Shown: positions 47,996 to 57,668, counted from the stretch's first letter. The stretch: DNA of 64,000 bases from Cognatundibacterium griseum (GCF_014284195.1 NZ_JACOGC010000003.1:62001-126000); one strand, 5' to 3'. The notes: a model not told the origin generated them from the letters alone. A program made the numbers and translations.

Positions 47996-49797
47996 ACCAC
48001 CGTACATCGGAAGAACATTTACAGCCAGACTTAGATGCCGTCTATGTCTGTACCCGTGTGATTGATGCCTTACTACGCGAGGATGTGCGTGCCTGCGTCA
48101 CTCGTGCCCGCCTGATAAGCAGTGAAGATTTACCGGTCAGAGAAACTGGATTTCCTTTGGCGCAGCGCTGGTTGGAAATTAGCCACTTTGGAACCGGACG
48201 TATCTGGATTCCGGTATCGCCGGAAAAATTTATGCAAAGCTGGCGTCTGACTCGCTTGCCGTTACTGGCTGAGGATGGTGGTCAAGTACAATCTTTGTTT
48301 CAGGTAGAAGATATTCTGACACACTTCAGCGTTGGAGCAGACGACGATACCTGTGCACGGTTTACCGATTTCAAAAAAGAATGCATCACTGCGGTCGGAC
48401 ACCGTCGTGCAGCTCAAATAGCACAACGCGACTGGTTTGCAGCTGGAACTGAAAATACGCTTCATCACTGGCATGAACATATGCTGCATCATGACCGGCT
48501 GGCATCGTACCTCGATCATCCGCTCTATCCGACAGCACGCGCCAAACTGGGTTTTGAAATTGACCATCTGCGCAGCTATGCGCCGGAATTTTCTTGCCGT
48601 TTTAAGTTAAATTGGCTGGCTGTACCGCGCACATTACATCAGTCCAGTGGAAACCGTCTGCCGCCGGGCTGGCCCTGTTTCACCGACGTCGGGTTGCCTG
48701 AAACACTGGCGGAAGATCATGCACTGGTGCCTGTGCATCCTTTTGTCTGGAACGGTGAATTGAATACTCTTCTGACCGGTGCAAATCTGCAGGAAAAAGT
48801 GATTCGCGCTCCTCATACCTATATGTCCGTAACACCTACCTTATCGGTACGTTCGCTGGTACTGAACGACAACCCGGCATGGCATCTCAAATTGCCACTG
48901 ACCATACGTACGCTAGGCGCAAAAAATATTCGTACCATTAAACCCAGCACGATTCGCGACGGGCAACGCGTGCAAAACCTGCTGGCTGCGATCGCCGAAC
49001 GTGAACCGGCCATCCGCGGACGCCTGCTGTTGACCGCTGAAGATACTGGCGCGCACGTCGATGGCAAGACTTTTCTCGGCTACATCGTGCGCCATTATCC
49101 CGACGCCGCCTTGCAACACTCCACACCGGTGCCGGTAGCTGGTCTACTGGCATCTACCCCACTCGGTGGTTGCGTTGCAGAAGAACTGGCAGCCCGCTTT
49201 TATGACGGCGATACGGTGGCGTTCTTCGACGACTATCTCGAACTGACCTTGCGTCTGCACCTGACTTTATGGGTGCGTTACGGCATCGCCCTGGAATCGA
49301 ATCAGCAAAATTCGGTCTTAGTGCTGTCTGAGCAAGCACCACGAATGCGGTTGATGCTCAAGGATAACGATGCGGCACGCCTGCACCGTACCCGGTTGGA
49401 AGAAACGTTCCCCACACTGGCGACACACATTGACTCGCTGGAAGACGCACGTCTGATTGTCGATCACGAACTGCCGCTGGCGCAGATGTTTACCACCATC
49501 ACTTTGCAGTTAAATCTGGCGGTACCCACTGAAGGGCTGGCCGAACAAGTAGCCGGATTCAGCCGGACACGAACCTATGTCCGCCTGCGCGAACGTACGG
49601 CCGCCATTCTGAACGAATTGGCGGCAGAAGGTGAAAATGTCACTCTGGCGCGCCAGACCCTGCTGGACGACGACTGGCTGTACATCAAATACCTGTTGAC
49701 GGCGGCGACACTACTCGACAAAGGCACAACCGGAGCCGCAGACGTGAATAAATTTTACGGCAGAAGTGCGCCCAACTTCCTGAAAGTCTCGTCATGA
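47992..49797 (+). CDS. pvsB: NIS siderophore synthetase, PvsB-like (IucA/IucC family)
   Basis: The 601-residue enzyme of the IucA/IucC family couples a carboxylic acid, through an acyl-adenylate, to an amine or alcohol. Family features are VPVHPFVWNGEL, SVTPTLSVRSLVLNDNPAWH, KLPLTIRTLGAKNIRT, ALESNQQNSVLVL and MLKDNDAARLHRTRLEE. The ATG at 47992 overlaps the pvsA stop (ATGA), so an upstream in-frame start at 47977 is unlikely. It is the first of two NIS synthetases in this operon, as in the Vibrio pvs cluster. Confidence 0.87.
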   Translation: MNHRTSEEHLQPDLDAVYVCTRVIDALLREDVRACVTRARLISSEDLPVRETGFPLAQRWLEISHFGTGRIWIPVSPEKFMQSWRLTRLPLLAEDGGQVQSLFQVEDILTHFSVGADDDTCARFTDFKKECITAVGHRRAAQIAQRDWFAAGTENTLHHWHEHMLHHDRLASYLDHPLYPTARAKLGFEIDHLRSYAPEFSCRFKLNWLAVPRTLHQSSGNRLPPGWPCFTDVGLPETLAEDHALVPVHPFVWNGELNTLLTGANLQEKVIRAPHTYMSVTPTLSVRSLVLNDNPAWHLKLPLTIRTLGAKNIRTIKPSTIRDGQRVQNLLAAIAEREPAIRGRLLLTAEDTGAHVDGKTFLGYIVRHYPDAALQHSTPVPVAGLLASTPLGGCVAEELAARFYDGDTVAFFDDYLELTLRLHLTLWVRYGIALESNQQNSVLVLSEQAPRMRLMLKDNDAARLHRTRLEETFPTLATHIDSLEDARLIVDHELPLAQMFTTITLQLNLAVPTEGLAEQVAGFSRTRTYVRLRERTAAILNELAAEGENVTLARQTLLDDDWLYIKYLLTAATLLDKGTTGAADVNKFYGRSAPNFLKVSS

Positions 49798-50972
49798 CCG
49801 CTTCACCGATGCCGCGCATCATTGTGCTGGCGGTCATGGCGGGACATTTCGTGGCGGCTTTCGCTGCACTCGGTATGCCGCCGTTTTTTTCACTCATCCT
49901 GGAGCGCTCGCTGTACAACGAGGCACGTTATCTGGCCGGCTGGTTCTACGTAGTGCCGACCGCATTCGCCGCGATCAGCAGTCCCTGGTGGGGCAAGCTG
50001 GCGGATCGCTATGGCAAAAAGCAATTGCTGATTCGCGCCCAACTCGGACTGGCTGCCAGCTTCCTGCTGGCAGGCTTTGCGACCAATACCTGGGTATTTT
50101 TTGTAGCATTGGCACTGCAAGGTATTCTCGGCGGTACTTTTGCAGCCTCCAATGCCTATCTGGCGACCGTCACCAGCGGTTCAACCCTGGCGCGCAGTCT
50201 GACTGCAATGCAATGGTCGGCGCGCGCGGCTCTGGTGGCAGCACCACTAACGCTGGGACTAGTGCTGCAGATGGATATTCATTCTCCAATTGAAATGTAT
50301 CGCGCACTGGCACTGCTACCACTGATCGCCGCTGCGCTGGCCGCCTTTCTGCCTGCGGGGGCGCCCCCTCAAAAAACAGTCTCTGTGCACGAAACACAGA
50401 TTGTCGCAGAGGCCACGCCCTTGCAGGTCTACGCTTTGCAATTCGTTTTCGTGTTCGCCACGGTAGTGACCTTTCCTTACTTTGCACCGCACGTACAACA
50501 ACGTTTTGCTGGAGTGTCCGTCGGCATGTCTGGTCTATTGTTCGGTCTGCCACATGCCGTCTACCTGTTAGCAGCATTACCATTAACCAGTTGGCTTACC
50601 CACAACCGGCGCAACCCGATACTGGCTGCCGCATTTGCCGTGTTAGCGCTGTCTTTGGTTGGTCAGGCTCTGACCGAATCACTTGCCGTGCTAATCGTCT
50701 GGCGCTTACTGATGGGATTGGCAATGACGACTGGCTTCATTGCGTTACACGGACTGATCGCAGGCATCGTCCGCAGTGGCAATGCTGGGCGCGCCTTTGG
50801 TTGGTTTGAAAGCAGCTCTAAGTGGGGGGCCGTTGCAGCTGGCCTGGCAGCCGGGTTCACGGCTCAGGCATTCGGTCTGAACGCACCATTTTTAATGGGA
50901 GCCGCTCTCGTGTTCTGCGTATTCATTTACTTGATGCTGGCACCATACCATCGACTGCGTGCCAGTATCTGA
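49794..50972 (+). CDS. pvsC: MFS siderophore exporter, PvsC-like
   Basis: The 392-residue transporter has about twelve membrane helices and the MFS loop motif GKLADRYGKKQLLIRAQLG between helices 2 and 3. Its start overlaps the pvsB stop by 4 bases. Its place between two NIS synthetases matches PvsC, which exports vibrioferrin in Vibrio parahaemolyticus. A similar exporter is SbnD of staphyloferrin B. Confidence 0.82.
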   Translation: MTASPMPRIIVLAVMAGHFVAAFAALGMPPFFSLILERSLYNEARYLAGWFYVVPTAFAAISSPWWGKLADRYGKKQLLIRAQLGLAASFLLAGFATNTWVFFVALALQGILGGTFAASNAYLATVTSGSTLARSLTAMQWSARAALVAAPLTLGLVLQMDIHSPIEMYRALALLPLIAAALAAFLPAGAPPQKTVSVHETQIVAEATPLQVYALQFVFVFATVVTFPYFAPHVQQRFAGVSVGMSGLLFGLPHAVYLLAALPLTSWLTHNRRNPILAAAFAVLALSLVGQALTESLAVLIVWRLLMGLAMTTGFIALHGLIAGIVRSGNAGRAFGWFESSSKWGAVAAGLAAGFTAQAFGLNAPFLMGAALVFCVFIYLMLAPYHRLRASI

Positions 50973-50993
50973 CCATTTATCCCAAGGAAAATC

Positions 50994-52829
50994 ATGCAAA
51001 TCACATCCAATGCTCAACTCCTTGATTCGACGACTCCGGCAGCATACGAAGCTGGTCGACGCAGTCAGGAGACACTACTGAATTGCTATTGCCGTGAAGT
51101 GGCAGGTCCCGCTGGCGAATTAAGCGTCGGACCGCTGTTTTGGCAAAATGACTGGCCAGCAGCGATCAAGATGGCATTACAGCGCGACGAAGGCGGACAG
51201 GTGCTGCACGTACAACTGCCATTCACTGGCGAACGACTGCTCGTAGTGGTCGCAGCAGCCTCAATCACGGGCAACTATCGCTATCGCTCGCCATTTTTTC
51301 ATAAGGCGTCCGGCAAACCCTGGGCTCTGCTCGACTGGGAAGCGCAGGCAGCATTACTGCTGCGCGAAATGGCACTCAAACACAAATTGCCACATAACTC
51401 CGAACTGATGGAACAGGTTCGCAACAGCGTGGCAATGACCACGCTGGCGCTGTCGTGCCCGCCCGCCGCACACTTTCCCGCCGACCCGATCGACGCCTAT
51501 ATCGACTCCGAACAGTCGCTGGTATTCGGTCATCCTTTTCACCCCGCGCCGAAGAGCCGACAAGGTTTTTCTGAGGACGATCTTGCGCGTTACTCGCCTG
51601 AGCTGGGTGCGCGTTTTGCATTACATTATTTTGCCGTACGCACTGAAGACATCGTGCAACAATCGTTACTCGGACAGCGCTGCGAAGAGATTGTCGCCGC
51701 CTATGCGCCGCATGTCGATCCTGGTTTTGTCGCAGTTCCGGTACACCCTTGGCAAGCAGATCACTTGCTAACGCATCCTCTGGTCAGACAAGCCATGTCC
51801 GAAGGACGTCTGCGCCATCTCGGCGCGCATGGCGCTCCGTTTTTCGCCACATCGTCGGTGCGCTCGCTGTACCAGATTGGCAATCCCTATTTTTACAAAT
51901 TCTCGCTGAACGTGCGGCTCACCAACTGTGTACGCAAAAATGCCTGGTACGAACTGGAGGGCGCGATTCAAGTAAGTCGTCTAATGCGTGATCTTCTACC
52001 TGGCCTGCAACGTGAATTTCCAGGTCTGGAAGTGTTAGAAGAACCGGCATTCATGTCGGTCGACCTGCACGACGCCGACCCGGTGCGCAACCGCGAAGTG
52101 ATCGAGGGATTCGGCATGATCCTGCGCCGCAACGTCGAAGCCCTGCTGCGGCCCGGCGCCACGCCCCTGCTGGCCGGTGCGCTGTTTGGTAACCACATAT
52201 ATGGCGAGATGCGCATGCGCCAGTTGCTCGGCGACATCGCCGCGCGCGATGGCAGCCCGCTCGCCAGCGTGACCGAACGCTGGTTCTCAGACTATGTAGA
52301 ACAACTCATGCACCCGGTGCTGCACTGCTATTTCGCACATGGAATCGTATTCGAGCCGCACCTGCAGAACGTGGTGATCGGATTGCAAGACGGCTGGCCC
52401 AGCCAGTTGTTCCTGCGTGATTTTGAAGGAGTGAAATTGCTGCCCGGACACTACCCAGAGCAGAAATTACAAGAGATCAGCGCGCGGGCGCGGGAAGCGC
52501 TCTGGTATGACGATGAACAGGGTTGGAAGCGCATTTCCTACTGCCTGTTCGTCAACAACTTCGCTGAGGCCATCTGTCAGCTCGCCGCTGAACAGCCGGC
52601 CTTGCAGCAAAGGCTGTGGTCGGTGGTCCGTCACCAGTTGCACCGCTATCAGGTGCAATGGGGCAGTCCGGTGTCCGCGCGACGCATCAACGCCGTATTG
52701 GCAGGCGAAGCCTTTCCGGGCAAGACCAATCTGAGCAACCGCTTTTTCCAGCGTGCCGACCGCGCCTCCACCTATGTACCAATCGGTAACCCGATTGCCG
52801 CCGCGGGAGAGCTTGCTCCATGGAACTGA
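50994..52829 (+). CDS. pvsD: NIS siderophore synthetase, PvsD-like (IucA/IucC family)
   Basis: The 611-residue NIS synthetase has clear family motifs: VPVHPWQADHLLTHPLV, SSVRSLYQIGNPYFYKFSLN with LTNCVRKN, FGNHIYGEMRMRQLLGD, FEPHLQNVVIGLQ and RDFEGVKLLPGHYPEQ. In vibrioferrin and achromobactin systems the homologous enzyme attaches serine to citrate; that step is assigned here by analogy. AAGGAAAATC precedes the ATG. Its second half is markedly richer in G and C than the operon's first genes. It overlaps pvsE by 10 bases. Confidence 0.87.
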   Translation: MQITSNAQLLDSTTPAAYEAGRRSQETLLNCYCREVAGPAGELSVGPLFWQNDWPAAIKMALQRDEGGQVLHVQLPFTGERLLVVVAAASITGNYRYRSPFFHKASGKPWALLDWEAQAALLLREMALKHKLPHNSELMEQVRNSVAMTTLALSCPPAAHFPADPIDAYIDSEQSLVFGHPFHPAPKSRQGFSEDDLARYSPELGARFALHYFAVRTEDIVQQSLLGQRCEEIVAAYAPHVDPGFVAVPVHPWQADHLLTHPLVRQAMSEGRLRHLGAHGAPFFATSSVRSLYQIGNPYFYKFSLNVRLTNCVRKNAWYELEGAIQVSRLMRDLLPGLQREFPGLEVLEEPAFMSVDLHDADPVRNREVIEGFGMILRRNVEALLRPGATPLLAGALFGNHIYGEMRMRQLLGDIAARDGSPLASVTERWFSDYVEQLMHPVLHCYFAHGIVFEPHLQNVVIGLQDGWPSQLFLRDFEGVKLLPGHYPEQKLQEISARAREALWYDDEQGWKRISYCLFVNNFAEAICQLAAEQPALQQRLWSVVRHQLHRYQVQWGSPVSARRINAVLAGEAFPGKTNLSNRFFQRADRASTYVPIGNPIAAAGELAPWN

Positions 52830-54046
52830 GACTGGATGCCGTAGAACGTCACCTGCGAACGGCGCTGGATAACGCTACTGAACCTTTATGTGCCTATGTG
52901 TATGACCTCGAAGCGCTGCGCCGTCATAGTGAGACTGTAGTCGCTGCCTTACCCGAAGGATGCGAGTTGTTTTACGCGATCAAGGCCAATTCCGATCTGC
53001 CCATCCTACGCGCGCTGGCGCCGCGCGTGGCCGGCTTCGAGGTGTCCTCGGGCGGTGAACTGGCCTGGGTGCGCGCGCATTTTCCTGACACCGCGCTGAT
53101 ATTCAGCGGCCCCGGCAAGACCGACGCCGAGCTCAGGCTGGCGCTGGACAGCAACATCGAGGCGATCCATGTGGAAAGTCAGCACGAACTACAACGGCTC
53201 GCATGGCTGTCCGAGTCCGCGGGAAAAGTCGCACCCGTGCTGCTACGCGTCAACCTGTCATTGCCAGGGCTGGCTGCGACCACGTTGATGATGGGGGGCA
53301 AGCCGACGCCGTTCGGCATCGCGGCCGACCAGCTGCCGGCCTGCATTGATCGCCTGCAATCCACACCGGGCCTGCGTTTGCGGGGCTTTCACTTCCACCT
53401 GCTGTCGCACCAGCTGGATGCCGGCGCCCACGTCGAGCTGATCGCTGCCTACCTGGACCAGGTCGCACGCTGGTGTGACACTTATGGTCTTGCCATCGAC
53501 CATGTCAATGTCGGCGGCGGTATCGGCGTCAACTACCGCCAACCGCAGCAGCAATTCGACCTCGCGGCGTTCGGTGCTGCGCTGCGTCAGTTGCGCCAAA
53601 GCCGGCAAAATTTGCCGCGCCTGCGCTTCGAGTGCGGCCGCTACATCACGGCTGCCTGCGGCTACTACGCCATGCAGGTACTCGACTTGAAACATGCGTT
53701 CGGTGGCGACTATGTGGTCGCGCGCGGCGGCACCCACCATTTCCGCACGCCCTACGCACAAGGTCACAGCCACCCCTTCCACATCCTGCCGGTCGAACGC
53801 TGGCACTATCCCTGGCCCCGGCCCGAACTGCGTGACGCCACCGTCAACGTGGTCGGACAGCTGTGCACCCCCAAGGACGTGCTGGCGTTTGATGCGCAGG
53901 TATATCGGGTGCGGGTGGGAGACCTGCTGGTGTTCCCGTATGCTGGCGCCTATGCCTGGCATATCTCACACCACGACTTCCTGCGCCACCCGCATCCGCA
54001 ACACAGTTACCTGCCGATGGAGTGCGCCAATGCTGCAAACGAATAA
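52820..54046 (+). CDS. pvsE: PLP-dependent decarboxylase, PvsE/SbnH-like
   Basis: The 408-residue group IV decarboxylase (DapDC/ODC fold) has the PLP lysine Lys55 in FYAIKANSDLPILRAL, the glycine loop VNVGGGIGVNY, and Cys349 and the aspartate in GQLCTPKDVLAFD. In vibrioferrin synthesis PvsE decarboxylates the serine part to ethanolamine; SbnH makes ethylenediamine in staphyloferrin B. GGGAGA lies before the ATG. Its end overlaps the SbnG-like gene by 17 bases. The gene is distinctly GC-rich. Confidence 0.85.
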   Translation: MELRLDAVERHLRTALDNATEPLCAYVYDLEALRRHSETVVAALPEGCELFYAIKANSDLPILRALAPRVAGFEVSSGGELAWVRAHFPDTALIFSGPGKTDAELRLALDSNIEAIHVESQHELQRLAWLSESAGKVAPVLLRVNLSLPGLAATTLMMGGKPTPFGIAADQLPACIDRLQSTPGLRLRGFHFHLLSHQLDAGAHVELIAAYLDQVARWCDTYGLAIDHVNVGGGIGVNYRQPQQQFDLAAFGAALRQLRQSRQNLPRLRFECGRYITAACGYYAMQVLDLKHAFGGDYVVARGGTHHFRTPYAQGHSHPFHILPVERWHYPWPRPELRDATVNVVGQLCTPKDVLAFDAQVYRVRVGDLLVFPYAGAYAWHISHHDFLRHPHPQHSYLPMECANAANE

Positions 54047-54803
54047 GCTCAAGGCGCGGCTGGCGGCAGGGCAGCGGGTGTACGGCCTGCTCAGTTCCAT
54101 TCCCGCACCGCTGCTGGTTGAAATGATCGGCTACGCCGGCTACGACTTTGTCATCCTCGACCTGGAACACGCGAGTGTCAATCCGCAGACGCTGGAAGAC
54201 ATGATTCGTGCTGCCGAAGGCTGCGGGCTCACGCCGCTGGTGCGGGTGCCAAGCGCCGAACCCAAGACCATTCTGCGCGTACTCGACGCCGGCGCCCAGG
54301 GCATCGTGGTTCCCTGCGTGCAGGATGGCGAGCAGGCCCGGCAAGCGGTGCGGGCCTCCCGCTACCACCCGCTGGGGGAGCGCGGCATCAGCGGCGGGCG
54401 CACCACCGGCTTCGGCACGCTCGATCTGCCGGCCTACATGGCACTGGCCAATCGAGAGGTCATGGTGATCGCGATGATCGAGGACGCTGCCGGGGTCGAG
54501 AACATCGACGCCATCGCCAGCGTACCCGGCATTGATATGGTTCTGGAAGGGGCGATTGACCTTTCACAGTCCCTGGGTGTTCCGGGCCAGGCACAGCACC
54601 CTACCGTGCAGGCGGCAATCCGGCGTGTCGCGGCGACGTGCGCAGAACACGGTGTGCCTTTTTGCGCGATTCCACGCGCCGATGGTCAGCATGCGACGTG
54701 GTGCGAAGCGGGCGTCAGGGCTTTTCTGCTCGGTGACGACCGTGGCGTGAGCTTTCGCGCATTGAAAGCAAATCTGGGAAATTTTCATGGGAATGTTGTT
54801 TAA
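54030..54803 (+). CDS. HpcH/HpaI-family protein, SbnG-like siderophore citrate synthase
   Basis: The 257-residue protein has the HpcH/HpaI aldolase fold with LDLEHASVNPQTL (His47), VRVPSAEPKT (Arg72), IEDAAGVENIDAI (Glu151) and LEGAIDLSQSLG (Asp177), the last two being metal ligands. In the staphyloferrin B operon SbnG has this fold and makes citrate from oxaloacetate and acetyl-CoA for siderophore assembly. The location here, overlapping pvsE and the PepSY gene, suggests the same. An aldolase on other hydroxy acids is the alternative. GC content is about 65-78 percent in sampled parts. The ATG at 54030 is chosen because the longer frame runs inside pvsE. Confidence 0.78.
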   Translation: MLQTNKLKARLAAGQRVYGLLSSIPAPLLVEMIGYAGYDFVILDLEHASVNPQTLEDMIRAAEGCGLTPLVRVPSAEPKTILRVLDAGAQGIVVPCVQDGEQARQAVRASRYHPLGERGISGGRTTGFGTLDLPAYMALANREVMVIAMIEDAAGVENIDAIASVPGIDMVLEGAIDLSQSLGVPGQAQHPTVQAAIRRVAATCAEHGVPFCAIPRADGQHATWCEAGVRAFLLGDDRGVSFRALKANLGNFHGNVV

Positions 54804-55941
54804 GGCAGTAAAACCGCGGTATTGGTGGAAACTGTTGCATCGCTGGATAGGTTTAACGCTAGGTACGATTCTGATTTTGGTAGCCATCACCGGAACCCTG
54901 CTGACGGTGCTGAGACCGCTGGATGAATGGATACATGCTGATCTTTTTAAAGTGATGCCTGAAACCGGTTTCGCCTCCCGTCCAAGTGGCGCTGGAACTA
55001 GCGCAATTGACACAGACGTCCTGGAGCAAGTACGCCAACGGCTGAGATCCGAATTCGGATCCCAAACCAGTTTGCGCCTGCGCCCGGCACAACAAGCCGA
55101 CGACAGTATCCGCGCGGCGGTGCACGGCTCCTGGAACGGAGTCATTTTCTACGATCCACACACGGCAACCGAACTGGGGCGGCGCAACGACCATTGGACT
55201 CTGGTGAATTTTTTGTTTGAACTGCATAGCACCTTGTTGTTGGGAGAAGCGGGCAAAACCATTCTCGCGATTGCCTCACTCGCTTATTTATTACTTCTGA
55301 TATCAGGCTTAGTGCTATGGTGGCCAATACGTTGGCATCATGCCTGGTCCGTCAAGCTGCGAGCCGGAACCACACGCGCCCTGTTTGACCTACATCGTGT
55401 TGGCGGTTCACTGTTTGGTATCCTGATCGCCATCAGTGTCGTGAGTGGCATTTACATGGCTTGGCGCCCCTTGTCTGCCACGGTAACAGCGCTCAGCGGA
55501 GCGTCGGTGATGACTGCCCCGCGTCTCTCGATTGCAGCAACGATTCAGCATGCCACAATGCATCCGGCATCCTTAGATTTGCAAGTCAGTAACGCGCATA
55601 CTGCTTTACCTGCCGGACAGGTTACCCTTGTGCAGCTCCCTGCTTCGCCAAATCAGCCAATACGTGTTCGTGTCAAACTGACCGATGACCCACATCCCAT
55701 CGGTCTGAGCTCGGTCTGGTTGCATCCAGTGACGGCAAAAGTGCTGGCGGTTCAGCGTTGGGATCAGCTCGATCCCGGTATCCGTGCCTTCGCTGTCATG
55801 TACCCGCTGCATATCGGAGACTTAGGGGGTGTATTGCACACTTATCTGGTCGCTATTCTGGGAATTGCGCTCGCTACCTTTGGAGGCAGCGGTATTTGGC
55901 TCTGGTGGCGCCGCAGAGTTAAATCCAAAACAGCGTCGTGA
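54787..55941 (+). CDS. PepSY-domain membrane protein, possible ferric-siderophore reductase
   Basis: The 384-residue protein has four membrane helices: about residues 22-43 (LILVAITGTLLTVL), 158-180 (IASLAYLLLLISGLVLWW), 204-226 (GSLFGILIAISVVSGIYMAW) and 345-370. KLLHRWIGLTLGTILIL near the start and FDLHRVGGSLFGILIA carry histidines that fit haem ligands. PepSY-TM proteins next to siderophore receptors are thought to reduce ferric siderophores at the inner membrane and release iron. No ABC transporter is encoded here, which makes that idea attractive. It overlaps the previous gene by 17 bases. Confidence 0.78.
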   Translation: MGMLFKAVKPRYWWKLLHRWIGLTLGTILILVAITGTLLTVLRPLDEWIHADLFKVMPETGFASRPSGAGTSAIDTDVLEQVRQRLRSEFGSQTSLRLRPAQQADDSIRAAVHGSWNGVIFYDPHTATELGRRNDHWTLVNFLFELHSTLLLGEAGKTILAIASLAYLLLLISGLVLWWPIRWHHAWSVKLRAGTTRALFDLHRVGGSLFGILIAISVVSGIYMAWRPLSATVTALSGASVMTAPRLSIAATIQHATMHPASLDLQVSNAHTALPAGQVTLVQLPASPNQPIRVRVKLTDDPHPIGLSSVWLHPVTAKVLAVQRWDQLDPGIRAFAVMYPLHIGDLGGVLHTYLVAILGIALATFGGSGIWLWWRRRVKSKTAS

Positions 55942-56206
55942 CGATCATCGTGATGGAGTGAGTGTTACTGCGCTTTAACAATAACGTTTTCTTTGTCAGG
56001 TAGAACCATTCCCATTATTCCTGTTATCAAACATTTCTTGATAGCGATCACAAAACCAGCCTGAATGTCTATGATCTGAGTAGAATTAGCGTTATCCAGC
56101 GTTTTATCGGCAGATACCTCTGTGTTTCAGGCAAGTACCTGCATACCTATGCAGAAAATCGAATGGGTGCGCTGCAGGTTAGTTTTTTTTACTGAAAGAT
56201 CTGTTT

Positions 56207-57640
56207 ATGCTAAAAACTGCTCTGCATCTCCTCTGTCTGGCGGTGTCCTCTGTTGCGCTGGCACAGACTTCCGACACAAACCTGCCTGCTTCAGCTCAAC
56301 GTATTTTCGAACAACTCAACATCTCACACCGTGCGATCAGCATAGTCGTGTTGCCCGTCGGTGCGGATAAAACTGTGCTGTCGCTTAATCCCGAAGCCGG
56401 CTTCAGTCCTGCCTCCACCATGAAGCTGCTGACCAGCCTGGTGGCGCTGGAAGAACTGGGGCCAGCCTTCCGCTGGAAAACGCAGCTGCTCACTGACAGC
56501 CCGGTCAGAAAAGATGTGCTGAATGGTGATCTCTATCTGCGTGGCGGCGGCGACCCTGATCTGAGCTGGGAAAAATTCGGCGTCATGCTGCGGGCATTGC
56601 GCAATCAGGGAATACGGAAAATCCGCGGCAACCTGATCCTGGACCGCAGCTATTTCCAGCCGTCCCGCCCCGACCTCGGTGCACCGGCATTCGATGAATT
56701 TCCCGATGCCTATTACAATGTGATTCCGGATCCGCTGCTGATCAACAGCAATCTCAGCAGCATCGGCATCGAATCCACCGGAGAGAAAATCGAGACCCAC
56801 CTGCTGACGCCGCTCGATAAAATTTCTTTTTCCAATCATCTGCGTTTTAACGACAAGTCTTGCGCAGAATGGGAAAGCGAGTGGAAAATCCCGCAAATCA
56901 GTATGCAGCGGCGGGATCAGATTGATATCCTGCTGCGCGGCGGTTTTCCGCGTTACTGCAAAATCACCGCGCACCTGAATCTGCTTGACCGCAATCAGTA
57001 TATTGCCCATCTGTTCCGCCGCCTGTGGCAGGAAATGGGCGGCAGCTGGCAAGGACAGGTGCAGGACGGTACGGCACCGGAAGATGCGATTGTCCTGCAT
57101 GAGCACCCGTCTGCCACGCTGGCGGAAACCCTGCGCACCGTCAATAAGCAATCGGACAACAGCATGGCGCGTATGCTGTATCTGACACTGGGTGCGGAAT
57201 CGCCTCAAAAAACAGAAGATCATCTGCAGGCTGCAAGTTTGCGGATACACCGCTGGCTGCAGCAGCATCAGATCAATGACAGCGGGCTGGTGCTGGAGAA
57301 CGGGTCCGGTCTGTCCCGTACGGAAAAAATCAGCGCCAGCCAGATGGCAGCCGTGTTACAGGCTGGAATGCGCAGTAACTGGAATGCCGAATTTCTGAGC
57401 AGCCTGCCGATTGCCGCACTTGATGGCACCATGCGCAAGCGCCTGAAGGGAAGCGCCGCAGAGCAACGCGCGCGCATCAAAACCGGTTCGCTGCGCGACA
57501 CCACAGCCATCGCCGGTTATGTCAGGGACAATCAGGATCAATCCTGGGTGATCGTCGCCATGATCAACAGCGAGTTTGCCTCCAAAGCCAGACCGGCGCT
57601 GGATGAAATCCTGAACTGGATTGCCGCAGGCCGCCCCTGA
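56207..57640 (+). CDS. dacB: D-alanyl-D-alanine carboxypeptidase/endopeptidase (PBP4)
   Basis: The 477-residue protein has a signal peptide (LLCLAVSSVALA) and the three serine penicillin-binding motifs: SxxK at Ser70-Lys73 (PASTMKLL), SDN in QSDNSMARML, and KTG in IKTGSLRDT. The large insertion between the first two motifs is typical of class C low-mass PBPs. It removes the terminal D-alanine and cuts peptide cross-links in the periplasm. The 265 bases before it hold no gene. It is convergent with the thioesterase gene. Confidence 0.9.
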   Translation: MLKTALHLLCLAVSSVALAQTSDTNLPASAQRIFEQLNISHRAISIVVLPVGADKTVLSLNPEAGFSPASTMKLLTSLVALEELGPAFRWKTQLLTDSPVRKDVLNGDLYLRGGGDPDLSWEKFGVMLRALRNQGIRKIRGNLILDRSYFQPSRPDLGAPAFDEFPDAYYNVIPDPLLINSNLSSIGIESTGEKIETHLLTPLDKISFSNHLRFNDKSCAEWESEWKIPQISMQRRDQIDILLRGGFPRYCKITAHLNLLDRNQYIAHLFRRLWQEMGGSWQGQVQDGTAPEDAIVLHEHPSATLAETLRTVNKQSDNSMARMLYLTLGAESPQKTEDHLQAASLRIHRWLQQHQINDSGLVLENGSGLSRTEKISASQMAAVLQAGMRSNWNAEFLSSLPIAALDGTMRKRLKGSAAEQRARIKTGSLRDTTAIAGYVRDNQDQSWVIVAMINSEFASKARPALDEILNWIAAGRP

Positions 57641-57668
57641 CCGCACTTCTGCACGCCTGCGGCAATCC
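57618..57668. terminator. Long inverted repeat at the dacB end
   Basis: GGATTGCCGCAGGC (57618-57631) and GCCTGCGGCAATCC (57655-57668) are exact complements and span the dacB stop. The 23-base loop is long, but between two convergent genes the repeat may serve as a bidirectional terminator. Confidence 0.5.

Noticed and set aside
53694..54029. Upstream extension of the SbnG-like frame
   Set aside because: It lies inside pvsE in another frame. The conserved HpcH/HpaI sequence begins only at the ATG at 54030.
46790..54803. Reading the cluster as a staphyloferrin B system
   Set aside because: There are no SbnA or SbnB genes for 2,3-diaminopropionate and only two NIS synthetases instead of three. 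The ATP-grasp gene and gene order fit vibrioferrin better.
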